This document shows positions 53,444 through 62,420 of a DNA stretch of 64,000 nt, piece by piece. The DNA is taken from positions 62,001 through 126,000 of the forward strand of contig NZ_JARUJP010000007.1 of assembly GCF_033659955.1 (NCBI RefSeq), written 5' to 3'. Numbering within the stretch: the first letter of the stretch is position 1; every line of letters starts with the position of its first letter. The notes under the pieces were generated by a model. That model did no database searches. It was not told the origin of the DNA and worked only from the letters and a program-made list of their open reading frames with translations. This stretch comes from Clostridium_AM tanneri (GTDB taxonomy: Bacteria > Bacillota > Clostridia > Clostridiales > Clostridiaceae). The position numbers and the translations under genes are program-made.

Positions 53444-54193
53444 TTATCCAAATCTTCCTGTTATATAATCTTCTGTTCTTTTATCCTTTGGCTTATAGAA
53501 AATACTTTCAGTCTTATCAAACTCCACTACTTCTCCACTTAAAAAGAAAGCTGTATAGTCTGATATTCTTCCTGCCTGCTGCATATTGTGAGTTACTATT
53601 ACTATAGTATATTTTTTCTTAAGCTCATCCATAAGTTCTTCTACCTTTAAGGTAGATATAGGATCTAGTGCTGAAGTTGGCTCATCCATAAGTAATACTT
53701 CTGGCTCTACCGCAAGAGTTCTTGCAATACACAACCTTTGCTGCTGACCGCCGGACATACCTAATGCATTTTTATTTAATCTATCCTTTACCTCATCCCA
53801 AAGGGCAGCACCTTTTAGGCTATTTTCTACTAACTCATCTAACTTATTTTTATCCTTTATACCATGGATTTTAGGTCCATAAGCTACATTATCATATATT
53901 GACATCGGGAAGGGATTGGGCTTTTGAAATACCATTCCTACTCTTTTTCTAAGCTCAATCTCATCATAATCTTGATATATATTTTTCCCCTCAAAAAGAA
54001 CTTCCCCTTCAATTTTCACACCTTCGATTAAATCATTCATTCTATTTAAGGTCCTTAAAAAAGTAGATTTACCACAACCTGAAGGCCCTATCAATGCTGT
54101 AACCGCATTTTTCTGTATGTCTAAATTTATCTTTTTTAAAGCTTGCGTAGTTCCGTAATACAAATCAACATTCTTAGTTTGTATTATACCCAT
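53444..54193 (-). CDS. pstB: Phosphate ABC transporter ATP-binding protein PstB
   Basis: 249-residue ABC ATPase: Walker A GPSGCGKST, Q-loop VFQKPNPFPMSIYDN (the NPFPMSIYDN stretch is PstB-specific), signature LGMSGGQQQRLCIA, Walker B VLLMDEPTSALDP. It energises high-affinity phosphate uptake. It starts 12 bp after pstA. Confidence 0.98.
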   Translation of the reverse strand: MGIIQTKNVDLYYGTTQALKKINLDIQKNAVTALIGPSGCGKSTFLRTLNRMNDLIEGVKIEGEVLFEGKNIYQDYDEIELRKRVGMVFQKPNPFPMSIYDNVAYGPKIHGIKDKNKLDELVENSLKGAALWDEVKDRLNKNALGMSGGQQQRLCIARTLAVEPEVLLMDEPTSALDPISTLKVEELMDELKKKYTIVIVTHNMQQAGRISDYTAFFLSGEVVEFDKTESIFYKPKDKRTEDYITGRFG

Positions 54194-54205
54194 TTAATGT
54201 CCTCC

Positions 54206-55093
54206 TTACTTCTTACCTGCATAAGATTCATATATTTTTTTACCTAGTATTCTAGCTGAAATGTTAAATATTAAAACCATAACAATAAGTACTGCTGAAG
54301 CCCTACTTGCAATTAAGGAAGCATCTGGTACCATTCTTTCTGCATTAAGTTTCCATATATATACGGATAATGTTTCAGCTGGTCTCATTAAACTAAAAGG
54401 CGATGCCTTTTCTATTAAACTAAAATTATTGAAACGTAGTATAGGAGCGCTCATCCCTGCTGTATATAGAAGGGCTGCTGCTTCGCCAAATATTCTTCCT
54501 GCTGCTAGTATTATTCCAGTTAGGATTTGAGGTATTGCAGAAGGAAGTATTACTTTTCTTATTGTTTGCCATTGTGTAGCACCAAGTCCTAGGCTTGCTT
54601 CTTTTACTGGCTTAGCTGCTGCCCTTATGGCATTCTCACTCACACGAGTAAGTGCTGGTAAATTTAGTACCGATATAGCCAATGCACCAGATAACAATGT
54701 AAATCCCCACTTAGTCATATTTACAAAAACAAGAAGTCCAAATAATCCTACTACTATAGATGGTAAAGATGCCATTGTTTCTATGCTTAATCTTATAATA
54801 TTTAACATTTTTCCTTCTTTAGCATATTCAGCTAAGTATATTCCCGCACCTACACCAAAAGGAACTGAAATTATAAGAGAAACAATTAGCATGTAAAAAG
54901 AGTTAAATAATTGAGGCCCAATACCTCCTCCAGCTTCCCCAGCTTTTGGATTACCAAAGAGAAATGATGGCTTGAAAAAATCTCCTCCTGTAACTAGTAT
55001 ATATCCTATTAAGGCTATCAAAAGGATTACCACAAAAGCAGATATAGCATACAAAACACCGGTCCATATTTTATCTTTTAATTTTTCACTCAT
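54206..55093 (-). CDS. pstA: Phosphate ABC transporter permease PstA
   Basis: 295-residue permease with six hydrophobic segments and the EAA-type loop SLGLGATQWQTIRKVILPSAIPQILTGI near 170-197. GIGPQLFNSFYMLIVSLIISVPFGVGAGIYLAEYA is PstA-typical. Its start abuts the pstC stop. Confidence 0.97.
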   Translation of the reverse strand: MSEKLKDKIWTGVLYAISAFVVILLIALIGYILVTGGDFFKPSFLFGNPKAGEAGGGIGPQLFNSFYMLIVSLIISVPFGVGAGIYLAEYAKEGKMLNIIRLSIETMASLPSIVVGLFGLLVFVNMTKWGFTLLSGALAISVLNLPALTRVSENAIRAAAKPVKEASLGLGATQWQTIRKVILPSAIPQILTGIILAAGRIFGEAAALLYTAGMSAPILRFNNFSLIEKASPFSLMRPAETLSVYIWKLNAERMVPDASLIASRASAVLIVMVLIFNISARILGKKIYESYAGKK

Positions 55094-55983
55094 TATTTCA
55101 TTTCACCTCTTTTTCCAATGACTCTTAATATAAAAATAAATACAAAGGAAATAACCAATAGTAGTAGAGCCAATGACCATAAAGCATCATTCCATGCTGT
55201 TCCTGATACTGTATTTCCCATATCCATTGTTAAGATGCTAGTTAAGGTAGATGTAGGACTTAACAGATTTTCAGGGAACTTTATGGTATTTCCTATAACC
55301 ATCTGAACAGCAAGTGCTTCTCCAAATGCCCTTGCAAGACCTAACACTACACCTGTTAGAATTCCACCTTTAGCCGATGGAACTATAACTTTTCTTATGG
55401 TCTGCCATCTAGTTGCACCTAGTCCATAAGATGCCTCCAAATAACTTTTAGGTACTATTTTTACTGCATCTGATGAAATACTAGCTATTGTAGGCAATAT
55501 CATTATACTTAAAACTAATATACCTGCAATTAAACTAAAACCTATTCCACCAAAACCCTTTATAAAAGGAAGTAACACAGTAAATCCAATCCAACCATAA
55601 ACAACAGATGGTATACCAACAAATAGCTCAAGGGCAGGTTGAAGTACCTTTTCCCCTAATCTAGGTGATATATAATTCATAAAAATTGCTAATGCAATAC
55701 CTATTGGCGCACTTATAATTACAGCTCCTATAGATACTAAAGTAGATCCTAAAATAAATATAGCTGCTCCTAGCTTAGGTGTTTCACTATCCGGACTCCA
55801 CTTAGATGTAAACAGAAAATCCGCCAAAGAGTAACCATGCTTTATAAAGGTGTTCAATCCCTTTGAAGCTACGAAACCTAATATACTTAAGGTTAAAACT
55901 ACGATTAGCAAACCACAAAAGGTTGCAAAACCTCTCCCAATATATTCACTTCTTAACTTTTGCCATACTGTTCTTTTTTTCAT
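55093..55983 (-). CDS. pstC: Phosphate ABC transporter permease PstC
   Basis: 296-residue permease, six membrane segments, EAA loop SYGLGATRWQTIRKVIVPSAKGG, and VGIPSVVYGWIGFTVLLPF. It forms the channel heterodimer with PstA; the stop overlaps the pstA start codon. It is separated from pstS by a 177-bp structured gap. Confidence 0.97.
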   Translation of the reverse strand: MKKRTVWQKLRSEYIGRGFATFCGLLIVVLTLSILGFVASKGLNTFIKHGYSLADFLFTSKWSPDSETPKLGAAIFILGSTLVSIGAVIISAPIGIALAIFMNYISPRLGEKVLQPALELFVGIPSVVYGWIGFTVLLPFIKGFGGIGFSLIAGILVLSIMILPTIASISSDAVKIVPKSYLEASYGLGATRWQTIRKVIVPSAKGGILTGVVLGLARAFGEALAVQMVIGNTIKFPENLLSPTSTLTSILTMDMGNTVSGTAWNDALWSLALLLLVISFVFIFILRVIGKRGEMK

Positions 55984-56033
55984 GTTATCAACCTCAATAA
56001 TAAATTTTTATGTAATGAAAAATATATTTAAAT

Positions 56034-56098
56034 CCATTAGCTATCGCTCATAACACTTAGGTGCTTCTAAAAGATGTATTACGACTGATAGCTAATGG
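56034..56098 (-). repeat. 12-bp inverted repeat in the pstS-pstC gap
   Basis: CCATTAGCTATC at 56034-56045 and its exact complement at 56087-56098 enclose 41 nt that can form a smaller CAC-TTAG-GTG hairpin. It lies between the pstS terminator and the pstC start and may contribute to differential expression within the operon. Confidence 0.55.
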
Positions 56099-56121
56099 TT
56101 GTGCTGTTAACTATAGGCTTC

Positions 56122-56151
56122 TATAAAAGCTGGTTGCTGTTGCAACCAGCT
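56122..56151 (-). terminator. Attenuating terminator after pstS
   Basis: AGCTGGTTGC and GCAACCAGCT arms (56128-56137 and 56142-56151) around TGTT, followed on the minus strand by TTTTATAG, 10 bp after the pstS stop. Partial termination here would give more binding protein than permease. Confidence 0.75.
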
Positions 56152-56160
56152 AAAAGTATC

Positions 56161-57051
56161 TTATTGGACTTTCATATCACTTGCTGGAATATATCCTGAT
56201 TTTTCAATTAAAGCTTTGCTTTCATCACTTTTCATATAATCAATAAATGTTTTTGAGAGTTCTTTTGGCTCACCTCTAGTATACATATGCTCATATGACC
56301 AGAATGGATATTTTCCTGTAGTTATGTTTTCCTTAGTTGCTTCAACACCATCTAACTTTAATACTTTTACATTTTTCTTGCTTTCTTCATTAGTTAAAGC
56401 TGATAAAGCTAAGTAACTTACAGCACCATCTGTAGTTTCTAAGGATTTCTCTACAGCACCATTAGAATCCTGTGTTGTTCCTAAGCCCTCTTTTTCTGAC
56501 TTCTTATCCATTACAGTATCTATAAATGTTGCTCTAGTACCTGAAGCCTTTGACCTATTTATTACATTAATTGGCTTATCATCTCCACCTACTTGCTTCC
56601 AATTTGTATATTCACCAGTAAATATTTTTTGTACCTGCTCCTTTGTTAAGTTGTCAACTTTTACGTTTTTATTAACTACAATTGCAAATCCAATAGCACA
56701 TACTTTATTATCAACTAATTCTTTTGCTTTTTCTTTATCTAATTTAGTTTCAGCTAATACGTCGGAGTTTCCAATATCTGCAGTTCCCTCTGATACTAAT
56801 TTCAATCCAGTACCACTACCGCCTCCTTGAACATTTATTGTTGCATCAGGATATTTTTCGGTAAATTTCTTTCCTGCTTGTTCTGCTAATGGTTGAAGTG
56901 CAGTTGAACCTGCTAATGTTATTGAACCTGATACCCCTTTGTTAGCATCTCCTGTTTGTTCTGATTCCTTGTTTCCACAGCCTACAAAAGCTCCTGCTAC
57001 CACAGTTATTGCTAATGCAGCTATCATGGCTCTTAAACTTTTCTTCTTCAT
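56161..57051 (-). CDS. pstS: Phosphate-binding lipoprotein PstS
   Basis: Surface-anchored phosphate-binding protein of the Pst system. 296 residues with a lipoprotein signal (basic start, hydrophobic core, lipobox AFVGC, lipidated Cys25) and binding-site motifs SGSITLAGSTALQPLAE, VQGGGSGTGLKLV and INRSKASGTRATF. First gene of pstSCAB-phoU, with a PHO-box promoter upstream. Confidence 0.97.
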   Translation of the reverse strand: MKKKSLRAMIAALAITVVAGAFVGCGNKESEQTGDANKGVSGSITLAGSTALQPLAEQAGKKFTEKYPDATINVQGGGSGTGLKLVSEGTADIGNSDVLAETKLDKEKAKELVDNKVCAIGFAIVVNKNVKVDNLTKEQVQKIFTGEYTNWKQVGGDDKPINVINRSKASGTRATFIDTVMDKKSEKEGLGTTQDSNGAVEKSLETTDGAVSYLALSALTNEESKKNVKVLKLDGVEATKENITTGKYPFWSYEHMYTRGEPKELSKTFIDYMKSDESKALIEKSGYIPASDMKVQ

Positions 57052-57105
57052 TTAGTGAACCCTCCTCATAATTTAAAGTGTTTACACTTATCTTACATCT
57101 GTAAT

Positions 57106-57160
57106 GATACTATATAAAAGTTAATCGTTTATTATAGAGATGTTAAGTTAAGTTAACATT
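57106..57160 (-). promoter_or_regulatory. pstS promoter with PHO box
   Basis: On the minus strand three adjacent TTAAC units (GTTAACTTAACTTAACA, 57141-57157) resemble the repeated TTAACA half-sites bound by PhoP-type regulators in Firmicutes. About 25 bp downstream is TATAGT (near 57108-57113), a plausible -10 without a good -35, as expected of an activator-dependent promoter. The phoP-phoR pair is immediately upstream in the genome. Confidence 0.65.
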
Positions 57161-57196
57161 CAAATTTTCTTTTGTTGCATAACTTTTCCAGAGCAA

Positions 57197-57239
57197 AAGA
57201 AAAAAACACCCCTAGATATAAGTACCTAAGGGTATTTTT
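57197..57239 (-). terminator. Terminator after phoR
   Basis: Imperfect stem of ATACCCTTAG against CTAGGGGTGT with AT-rich loop, followed on the minus strand by TTTTTTTCTTTT. Confidence 0.75.
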
Positions 57240-57325
57240 CTCAATTTTAATATAATTATTACAACTATTTCTTTTAACATAGATTTAACATAGGTATATA
57301 ATTTAGTAAATTTAAATTAAAACTT

Positions 57326-59032
57326 TTATATCTCTTCTATTGGTATTTTAACAGTAAACCTACTTCCTTTTCCCAGTTCACTGTGAACTTCAATACTTCC
57401 ATTGAGCCCCATAACAATATGTTTTACTATAGCAAGACCCAGTCCAGTTCCCCCCTGAGCCCTAGATCTGGCCTTATCAACTCTATAAAACCTTTCAAAT
57501 AATCTTCCTAGGTCTTCTTTTGGTATGCCAACACCGGTATCTTCTATAGATATTATGCATTTTTTATTTTCATGTTTTACTTCTATTATTACATTTCCGT
57601 TTCTCTCTGAATATTTTATGGCGTTATCTACTAAGTTAATAAGCATCTGTTTAACTCTATCACTATCTCCCCAAATGCATGGTATCTTTTCCTCTTGAAG
57701 TAAAATTTTAATATTCTTTTTTTCTGCAATATTTTTCATTAGATAGTAAACATCTTTAATAATAGTATTTATACTTATTTCTTCTTTTTTTTGTTCCACA
57801 CCGCTTTCTATGTGAGAAAGTATTAAAATATCATTAATCAATCTAGTCAATCTATCTGCTTCATCATTTATAATATTTAGAAATCTATTCCTGTTTTCAG
57901 CGTCCTCTACATACTTTAAGGTTTCTGCAAAACCTTTTATTGAGGTAAGAGGAGTTTTTAGTTCATGAGAAACATTAGCCACAAACTGAGACCTCATATT
58001 TTCAAGCTTTTTAACATCTGTTATATCCTGTACTACTGCAACAGTACCAATTTTCTCTTTATTGTTTATAATATCTGCAGTTCTTATTCTCAATTCTCTC
58101 TCTTTAGGCCATAATATTCTGATCTCTCTATAATCTTCCTTACTGTCTTTAAATATATTTTCCAACTCAAAATCTCTTATATTATCCATTAGATTCTTCC
58201 CGATTATGTCTCTATTAATACCGAAAATCTTTTTTGCATAAGGATTTGCAATTATAATTTTATGATTTTTATCTACAGCTATAACACCACTATCCATACT
58301 CTTTAGTATAGCCTCTAACTTGTTTTGTTTATCTAAGGAATCTTTTAAAGTGTCCTGAAGTCTGCCTGCCATCTTATTGAAGGTTATGGCTAATCGTCCT
58401 ATTTCATCAGCAGAATTTACATTAACCCTTCTATTTAGTTCCCCTTGGGAAATTCTATCTGTAATAAATTGAAGATCTTTAATAGGCTTCACTATAGAAT
58501 GCGATAGCTGAGAGGCAAAAACTAAAGATACTAGTACAGAAAACGCCATAATAAGCATGTAATATTTAAAGTAATTGCTCTCAATCCCTTTAATAGTCTG
58601 CATAGTTATAGCACTTCTTACAATATATCCACCCTCAAAAGCGGTAGCAAAATATAGTGTACTTGTACTTGTAGTTATACTATGTCTTATACTATAACCA
58701 GTTCCGTTTTTTCTGGCTTCCTGCACCTCTTTTCTTAAACTATGATTATCCATGATGGTTGAATCTGCAACAGAATCACTTAGCACATTACCTCTTGAAT
58801 CAATGTAAGTCTGCCTTATCATTTCATTTTTAAAGTTATCTTTGAATAGTTTCTTTCTATCTTCTTCCCTTTCATTTCTTAACACATTAATAATAAGTTC
58901 ATTATTTACTTTTAATGTCTGCTTCATATTTTCTAAATACTGGTAGTTTTCTATCACTATAAATAGTACAGTCATTATAGCTAAACTAAGAATTAAAGTA
59001 CTTAACATTGAAGACATTATTTTTCTTTTCAT
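57326..59032 (-). CDS. phoR: Phosphate-sensing histidine kinase PhoR
   Basis: 568-residue membrane kinase: membrane span 1 (about 8-27), extracellular sensor of about 125 residues, span 2 (about 157-175), HAMP (176-228), PAS (about 240-340), HisKA with phospho-His356 in VSHELKTPLTSIKGF, and HATPase with N, G1 and G2 boxes (NLVDNAIKYS, DTGVGIP, GTGLGLAI). It starts 2 bp after phoP. Next to the pst operon, it is confidently a PhoR-type sensor. Confidence 0.95.
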   Translation of the reverse strand: MKRKIMSSMLSTLILSLAIMTVLFIVIENYQYLENMKQTLKVNNELIINVLRNEREEDRKKLFKDNFKNEMIRQTYIDSRGNVLSDSVADSTIMDNHSLRKEVQEARKNGTGYSIRHSITTSTSTLYFATAFEGGYIVRSAITMQTIKGIESNYFKYYMLIMAFSVLVSLVFASQLSHSIVKPIKDLQFITDRISQGELNRRVNVNSADEIGRLAITFNKMAGRLQDTLKDSLDKQNKLEAILKSMDSGVIAVDKNHKIIIANPYAKKIFGINRDIIGKNLMDNIRDFELENIFKDSKEDYREIRILWPKERELRIRTADIINNKEKIGTVAVVQDITDVKKLENMRSQFVANVSHELKTPLTSIKGFAETLKYVEDAENRNRFLNIINDEADRLTRLINDILILSHIESGVEQKKEEISINTIIKDVYYLMKNIAEKKNIKILLQEEKIPCIWGDSDRVKQMLINLVDNAIKYSERNGNVIIEVKHENKKCIISIEDTGVGIPKEDLGRLFERFYRVDKARSRAQGGTGLGLAIVKHIVMGLNGSIEVHSELGKGSRFTVKIPIEEI

Positions 59033-59034
59033 AA

Positions 59035-59730
59035 TTATTCCCCTGTACTAAATCTATAACCAATGCCACGAATAGTTTCTATATACTTAGGCTTCTTATC
59101 ATCATCTTCTACTTTCTTTCTCAAGTGCCTTATATGAACATCAACAGTTCTAGTTTCTCCCATATATTCATAACCCCATATTTTATCTAATAAAAAGTCC
59201 CTTGTCATTACTCTTCCTCTATTCTTTATTAGAATTTCAAGAAGCTCAAACTCCTTTAATGTAAGATCAATCTTTTCTCCGTCTTTAGCAACTTCATGTT
59301 TTTCTAAATCAATACTAACCTTTCCAAAACTATAAAAATTGTCTACAGGTTTAATAGAAGTCCTTCTAAGTATAGCTTTAACTCTAGCCATAAGCTCCCT
59401 AATAGAGAAAGGCTTTGTTATATAATCATCTGCCCCTAACTCTAATCCTAATACCTTGTCGAATTCTTCTCCTTTCGCAGTAATCATAATTATAGGAGTT
59501 GAGGAAATAGAATTGTCCCTTCTTATTTCCTTACACACATCATAACCATCCATATCCGGCAGCATAACATCAAGGAGTATTAATTGCGGATTGTCTGCCT
59601 TTGCCTTCTTTAAGGCATCCAAACCATTATCTGCCGAAATGGTTTTATAGCCATTTTGCTCTAAGTTAAATTTAATTAATTCTCTTATATGTTCCTCATC
59701 ATCAACAACTAATATTTTATCCTCTGACAT
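59035..59730 (-). CDS. phoP: Response regulator PhoP (PhoB-type, OmpR family)
   Basis: 231 residues: receiver with acidic pocket VVDDEEH, phospho-Asp54 (LLDVMLPDMDG) and Lys106, then a winged-helix domain (LTLKEFELLEILIKNRGRV to TVDVHIRHLRKKVE). It would bind the PHO box in front of pstS. It is 25 bp downstream of pgeF. Confidence 0.95.
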   Translation of the reverse strand: MSEDKILVVDDEEHIRELIKFNLEQNGYKTISADNGLDALKKAKADNPQLILLDVMLPDMDGYDVCKEIRRDNSISSTPIIMITAKGEEFDKVLGLELGADDYITKPFSIRELMARVKAILRRTSIKPVDNFYSFGKVSIDLEKHEVAKDGEKIDLTLKEFELLEILIKNRGRVMTRDFLLDKIWGYEYMGETRTVDVHIRHLRKKVEDDDKKPKYIETIRGIGYRFSTGE

Positions 59731-59755
59731 CTTCCTAACACCTCAGTCCCTCAAA

Positions 59756-60466
59756 CTATTTTAAGAATATAAAGGAAAACATTCTTCCATATTTATTTGT
59801 GCTCTTTCTGTAGGAATGTAATTCATATTCTTTGTCGCAGAAAGTGCAAATATTTAAATCCTTTATGTTTTCTTCCTTTAATCCTTTAGTTCTTAACTGA
59901 TGAAAAATACATTTTGTCATACTTAACATCCTTCCATCTGATAACTCTACTCCCTTGTATATATCATGATTTTTAAATTGATTTATTATTTCAACACTAA
60001 CTTCATAACAGCACTGGTGCATATGTGGCCCAATGTATGCAACTAAATCTTCAGCTTTTGTGCCATACTGTTTTTCCATTCTTTCAATAGTTTTCAATGC
60101 AATACAGGAAAATGTTCCTCTCCAACCACTGTGAATTGCAGCTATAGCCTTATTTTTTTTATCATATAATAAAATCGGTACACAATCTGCAGTAAAAACT
60201 CCAAGGGCAGTATTTTCTTTATTAGTTATTAGTGCATCTCCTTCTTTTACTTCCCCATCGTAAGTAATAACACAATCACTGTGTACCTGGTTCATATATC
60301 CTACTTCTTTCACATCAAACCATTTTTTTATATTTTTTATATTTTTTTGTCCTTCCTCTGTATTTTTATTAAAATCCAAGCCGCTTTTTCCGGTAGAAAA
60401 AACTGCCACAGCTCCATCTAAAGAAACTTTTATAAGCTCATAGTTATCAATTAGCACTTTCTCCAT
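59756..60466 (-). CDS. pgeF: Peptidoglycan editing factor PgeF (YfiH, multicopper-oxidase-like)
   Basis: 236-residue YfiH/PgeF-family protein, proposed to remove wrongly incorporated amino acids from peptidoglycan precursors; older databases call it laccase or polyphenol oxidase. The active-site motifs are NQVHSD, TADCVPILLYD and AIHSGWRGT, with the late CTFCDKEYELHSYRK. It heads a small unit with phoP-phoR, which may be chance proximity. Confidence 0.9.
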   Translation of the reverse strand: MEKVLIDNYELIKVSLDGAVAVFSTGKSGLDFNKNTEEGQKNIKNIKKWFDVKEVGYMNQVHSDCVITYDGEVKEGDALITNKENTALGVFTADCVPILLYDKKNKAIAAIHSGWRGTFSCIALKTIERMEKQYGTKAEDLVAYIGPHMHQCCYEVSVEIINQFKNHDIYKGVELSDGRMLSMTKCIFHQLRTKGLKEENIKDLNICTFCDKEYELHSYRKSTNKYGRMFSFIFLK

Positions 60467-60558
60467 TTTGCTCCTCCAAATATCCTTTTAAATTAATTTT
60501 AACATAGATACTTACAAAATAATGAACTATTTATAGAAAACTTAAATTTAGGTCTCTA

Positions 60559-62337
60559 TTATAAGTAATTATCATCATTAGATAAAACTTTAATTCTATA
60601 ATTACTGTATCTTAAGCTTTTAGTTTCCTTTTTCATATTAGCCACATATTTAGCTATATCGTTAACCTTTGAAAATACATTTAGCATTCCCAAAACTCCT
60701 GCAATTGATATAGATGTTATGTCAAAAGTATCTTTATTTCCTTTTCTATCTATGGCTTCTATAAAGCCATTTTTCTTATCTTCTTCATCAAAATAATCTA
60801 ATATTTTTTCATCAAATTCCTTTATTACTTTTTCACACAATTTTACACAGTCTCCATAACAACCTTCTACAACTGCTATAAAATCATCTCCACCTATATG
60901 CCCTAAAAAATTATTATTAGAAAAATATATTTTTAAGTTATTTTTTATAATATTTGCTGTCAACTTTAATACCTTATCACCATTTTCAAAACCATAACTA
61001 TCGTTATATACTTTAAAATTATCAATATCAAAATACAATATGCAGGAATTGCGCTTAAGCTCTAAAACCTCTTTAAGCTTGTTTTCTATAATTACATTTC
61101 CCGGAAGTGATGTGAGAGGATTCAACTCCTTAGCATAATTCCGTTCTAAGGCAGTTGTAAACTCCAACAAATTTTTTATAGTAACTACACCATAGTATTT
61201 AAAATTCTTAGTAATAATTATATAATCATATACATTTTCATCTTTCCTTGACATAGCAACTTGAGACACGTCACTTACAAAGGTGTTATAATCTACAACT
61301 AGTGGTGAAGTATTCATAATTAGTGATATTGGCCTCTTAAGAAATACCGCTAACCCATACTGAGTAGCAAATATGGAGTTTAGTGAATGACTCATTACAA
61401 GTCCAACTGGTAAGTCTTTATTCACAATACATGCACCAGTGTACGTTGTATTATCAAAGTATTCTTTTATATCCTTACAAGGTCTATTTAAGTCAAAGGT
61501 TTTATCTCTCCTAGCTATTTGACCTATAGAGATTTTTGAACAATTTAACAATTTACTATTCTCCTGGTTATAGGTATTTAAAATTATATTTTTTATTTCT
61601 TCATTAGTATCTAGGAGAGTTTCTGATGGGCGTTGAAGAAAATATCCCTGTCCCGCATGAACACCTAATTGTATTAGTTTTACTAATTCTTCTTCACACT
61701 CTATTCCTTCTGCTATAAGTTTCATATTGGTACTATTGGATAAACTTACAAGACCAGAAATCAAGTGTTGTTTAAATAAATCCTTATGTATGTCCCTTAT
61801 TAAATCCATATCTATTTTTATGTAATGAGGTTTTGTTTCAGATAACATTTTAAGTCCGGAATATCCTGCCCCAGTATCATCAATTGCTATTTTATAGCCT
61901 TCTTCTAAATAGTTATCTAACGCCAACTTAAAACTTTTATAATCTTTTATACAAGTTCTCTCTGTAATCTCAAATATTATACTTTCTGGAGACATATTAT
62001 ATTTAGATAAAAACTCTTTAGTAAATCCTTTTTTATATTTGTCATCTTTAAATATATATGGATCAACATTTAAAAACAAGAATTTATTCTTATGAATCTT
62101 ATGACCTCTCTCTATCGCCTTACTCCTACATAGACATTCTAGTTCCCAGAGTCTGTTATAACTTTGGGCCACAGAAAACAATTTTTCGGGACTTTTAAGT
62201 GGTGAATTTTCCGGTCCTCTTGTTAAAGCTTCATAACCAAATACATTCCCACTTTTTAAAGAGATTATAGGTTGAAAAACTGTCTTTATATTTCCTAGCT
62301 TTAAGATTCTCTCTAATTCTCCTCTTAAATTACACAT
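60559..62337 (-). CDS. EAL-CBS-GGDEF cyclic-di-GMP protein
   Basis: 592-residue cytosolic protein. EAL domain (about 15-245) has all catalytic residues: EAL at 36-38, Asn90, Glu123, Asp153-Asp154, Lys174, Glu210, Glu213 and Gln230. A middle CBS pair (about 265-395) is followed by a GGDEF domain (about 405-560) with GGDDF at 482-486 in place of GGDEF. So phosphodiesterase activity is likely, and cyclase activity is doubtful. No membrane segment. It is 83 bp downstream of a chemoreceptor gene on the same strand. Confidence 0.93.
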   Translation of the reverse strand: MCNLRGELERILKLGNIKTVFQPIISLKSGNVFGYEALTRGPENSPLKSPEKLFSVAQSYNRLWELECLCRSKAIERGHKIHKNKFLFLNVDPYIFKDDKYKKGFTKEFLSKYNMSPESIIFEITERTCIKDYKSFKLALDNYLEEGYKIAIDDTGAGYSGLKMLSETKPHYIKIDMDLIRDIHKDLFKQHLISGLVSLSNSTNMKLIAEGIECEEELVKLIQLGVHAGQGYFLQRPSETLLDTNEEIKNIILNTYNQENSKLLNCSKISIGQIARRDKTFDLNRPCKDIKEYFDNTTYTGACIVNKDLPVGLVMSHSLNSIFATQYGLAVFLKRPISLIMNTSPLVVDYNTFVSDVSQVAMSRKDENVYDYIIITKNFKYYGVVTIKNLLEFTTALERNYAKELNPLTSLPGNVIIENKLKEVLELKRNSCILYFDIDNFKVYNDSYGFENGDKVLKLTANIIKNNLKIYFSNNNFLGHIGGDDFIAVVEGCYGDCVKLCEKVIKEFDEKILDYFDEEDKKNGFIEAIDRKGNKDTFDITSISIAGVLGMLNVFSKVNDIAKYVANMKKETKSLRYSNYRIKVLSNDDNYL

Positions 62338-62420
62338 TCCTTATCCTAACTCCTTTATAAATTATAATGCAACACTTCTCTGCACAATATTAAAATCACA
62401 AATTTTCCCACAAAGTTATA

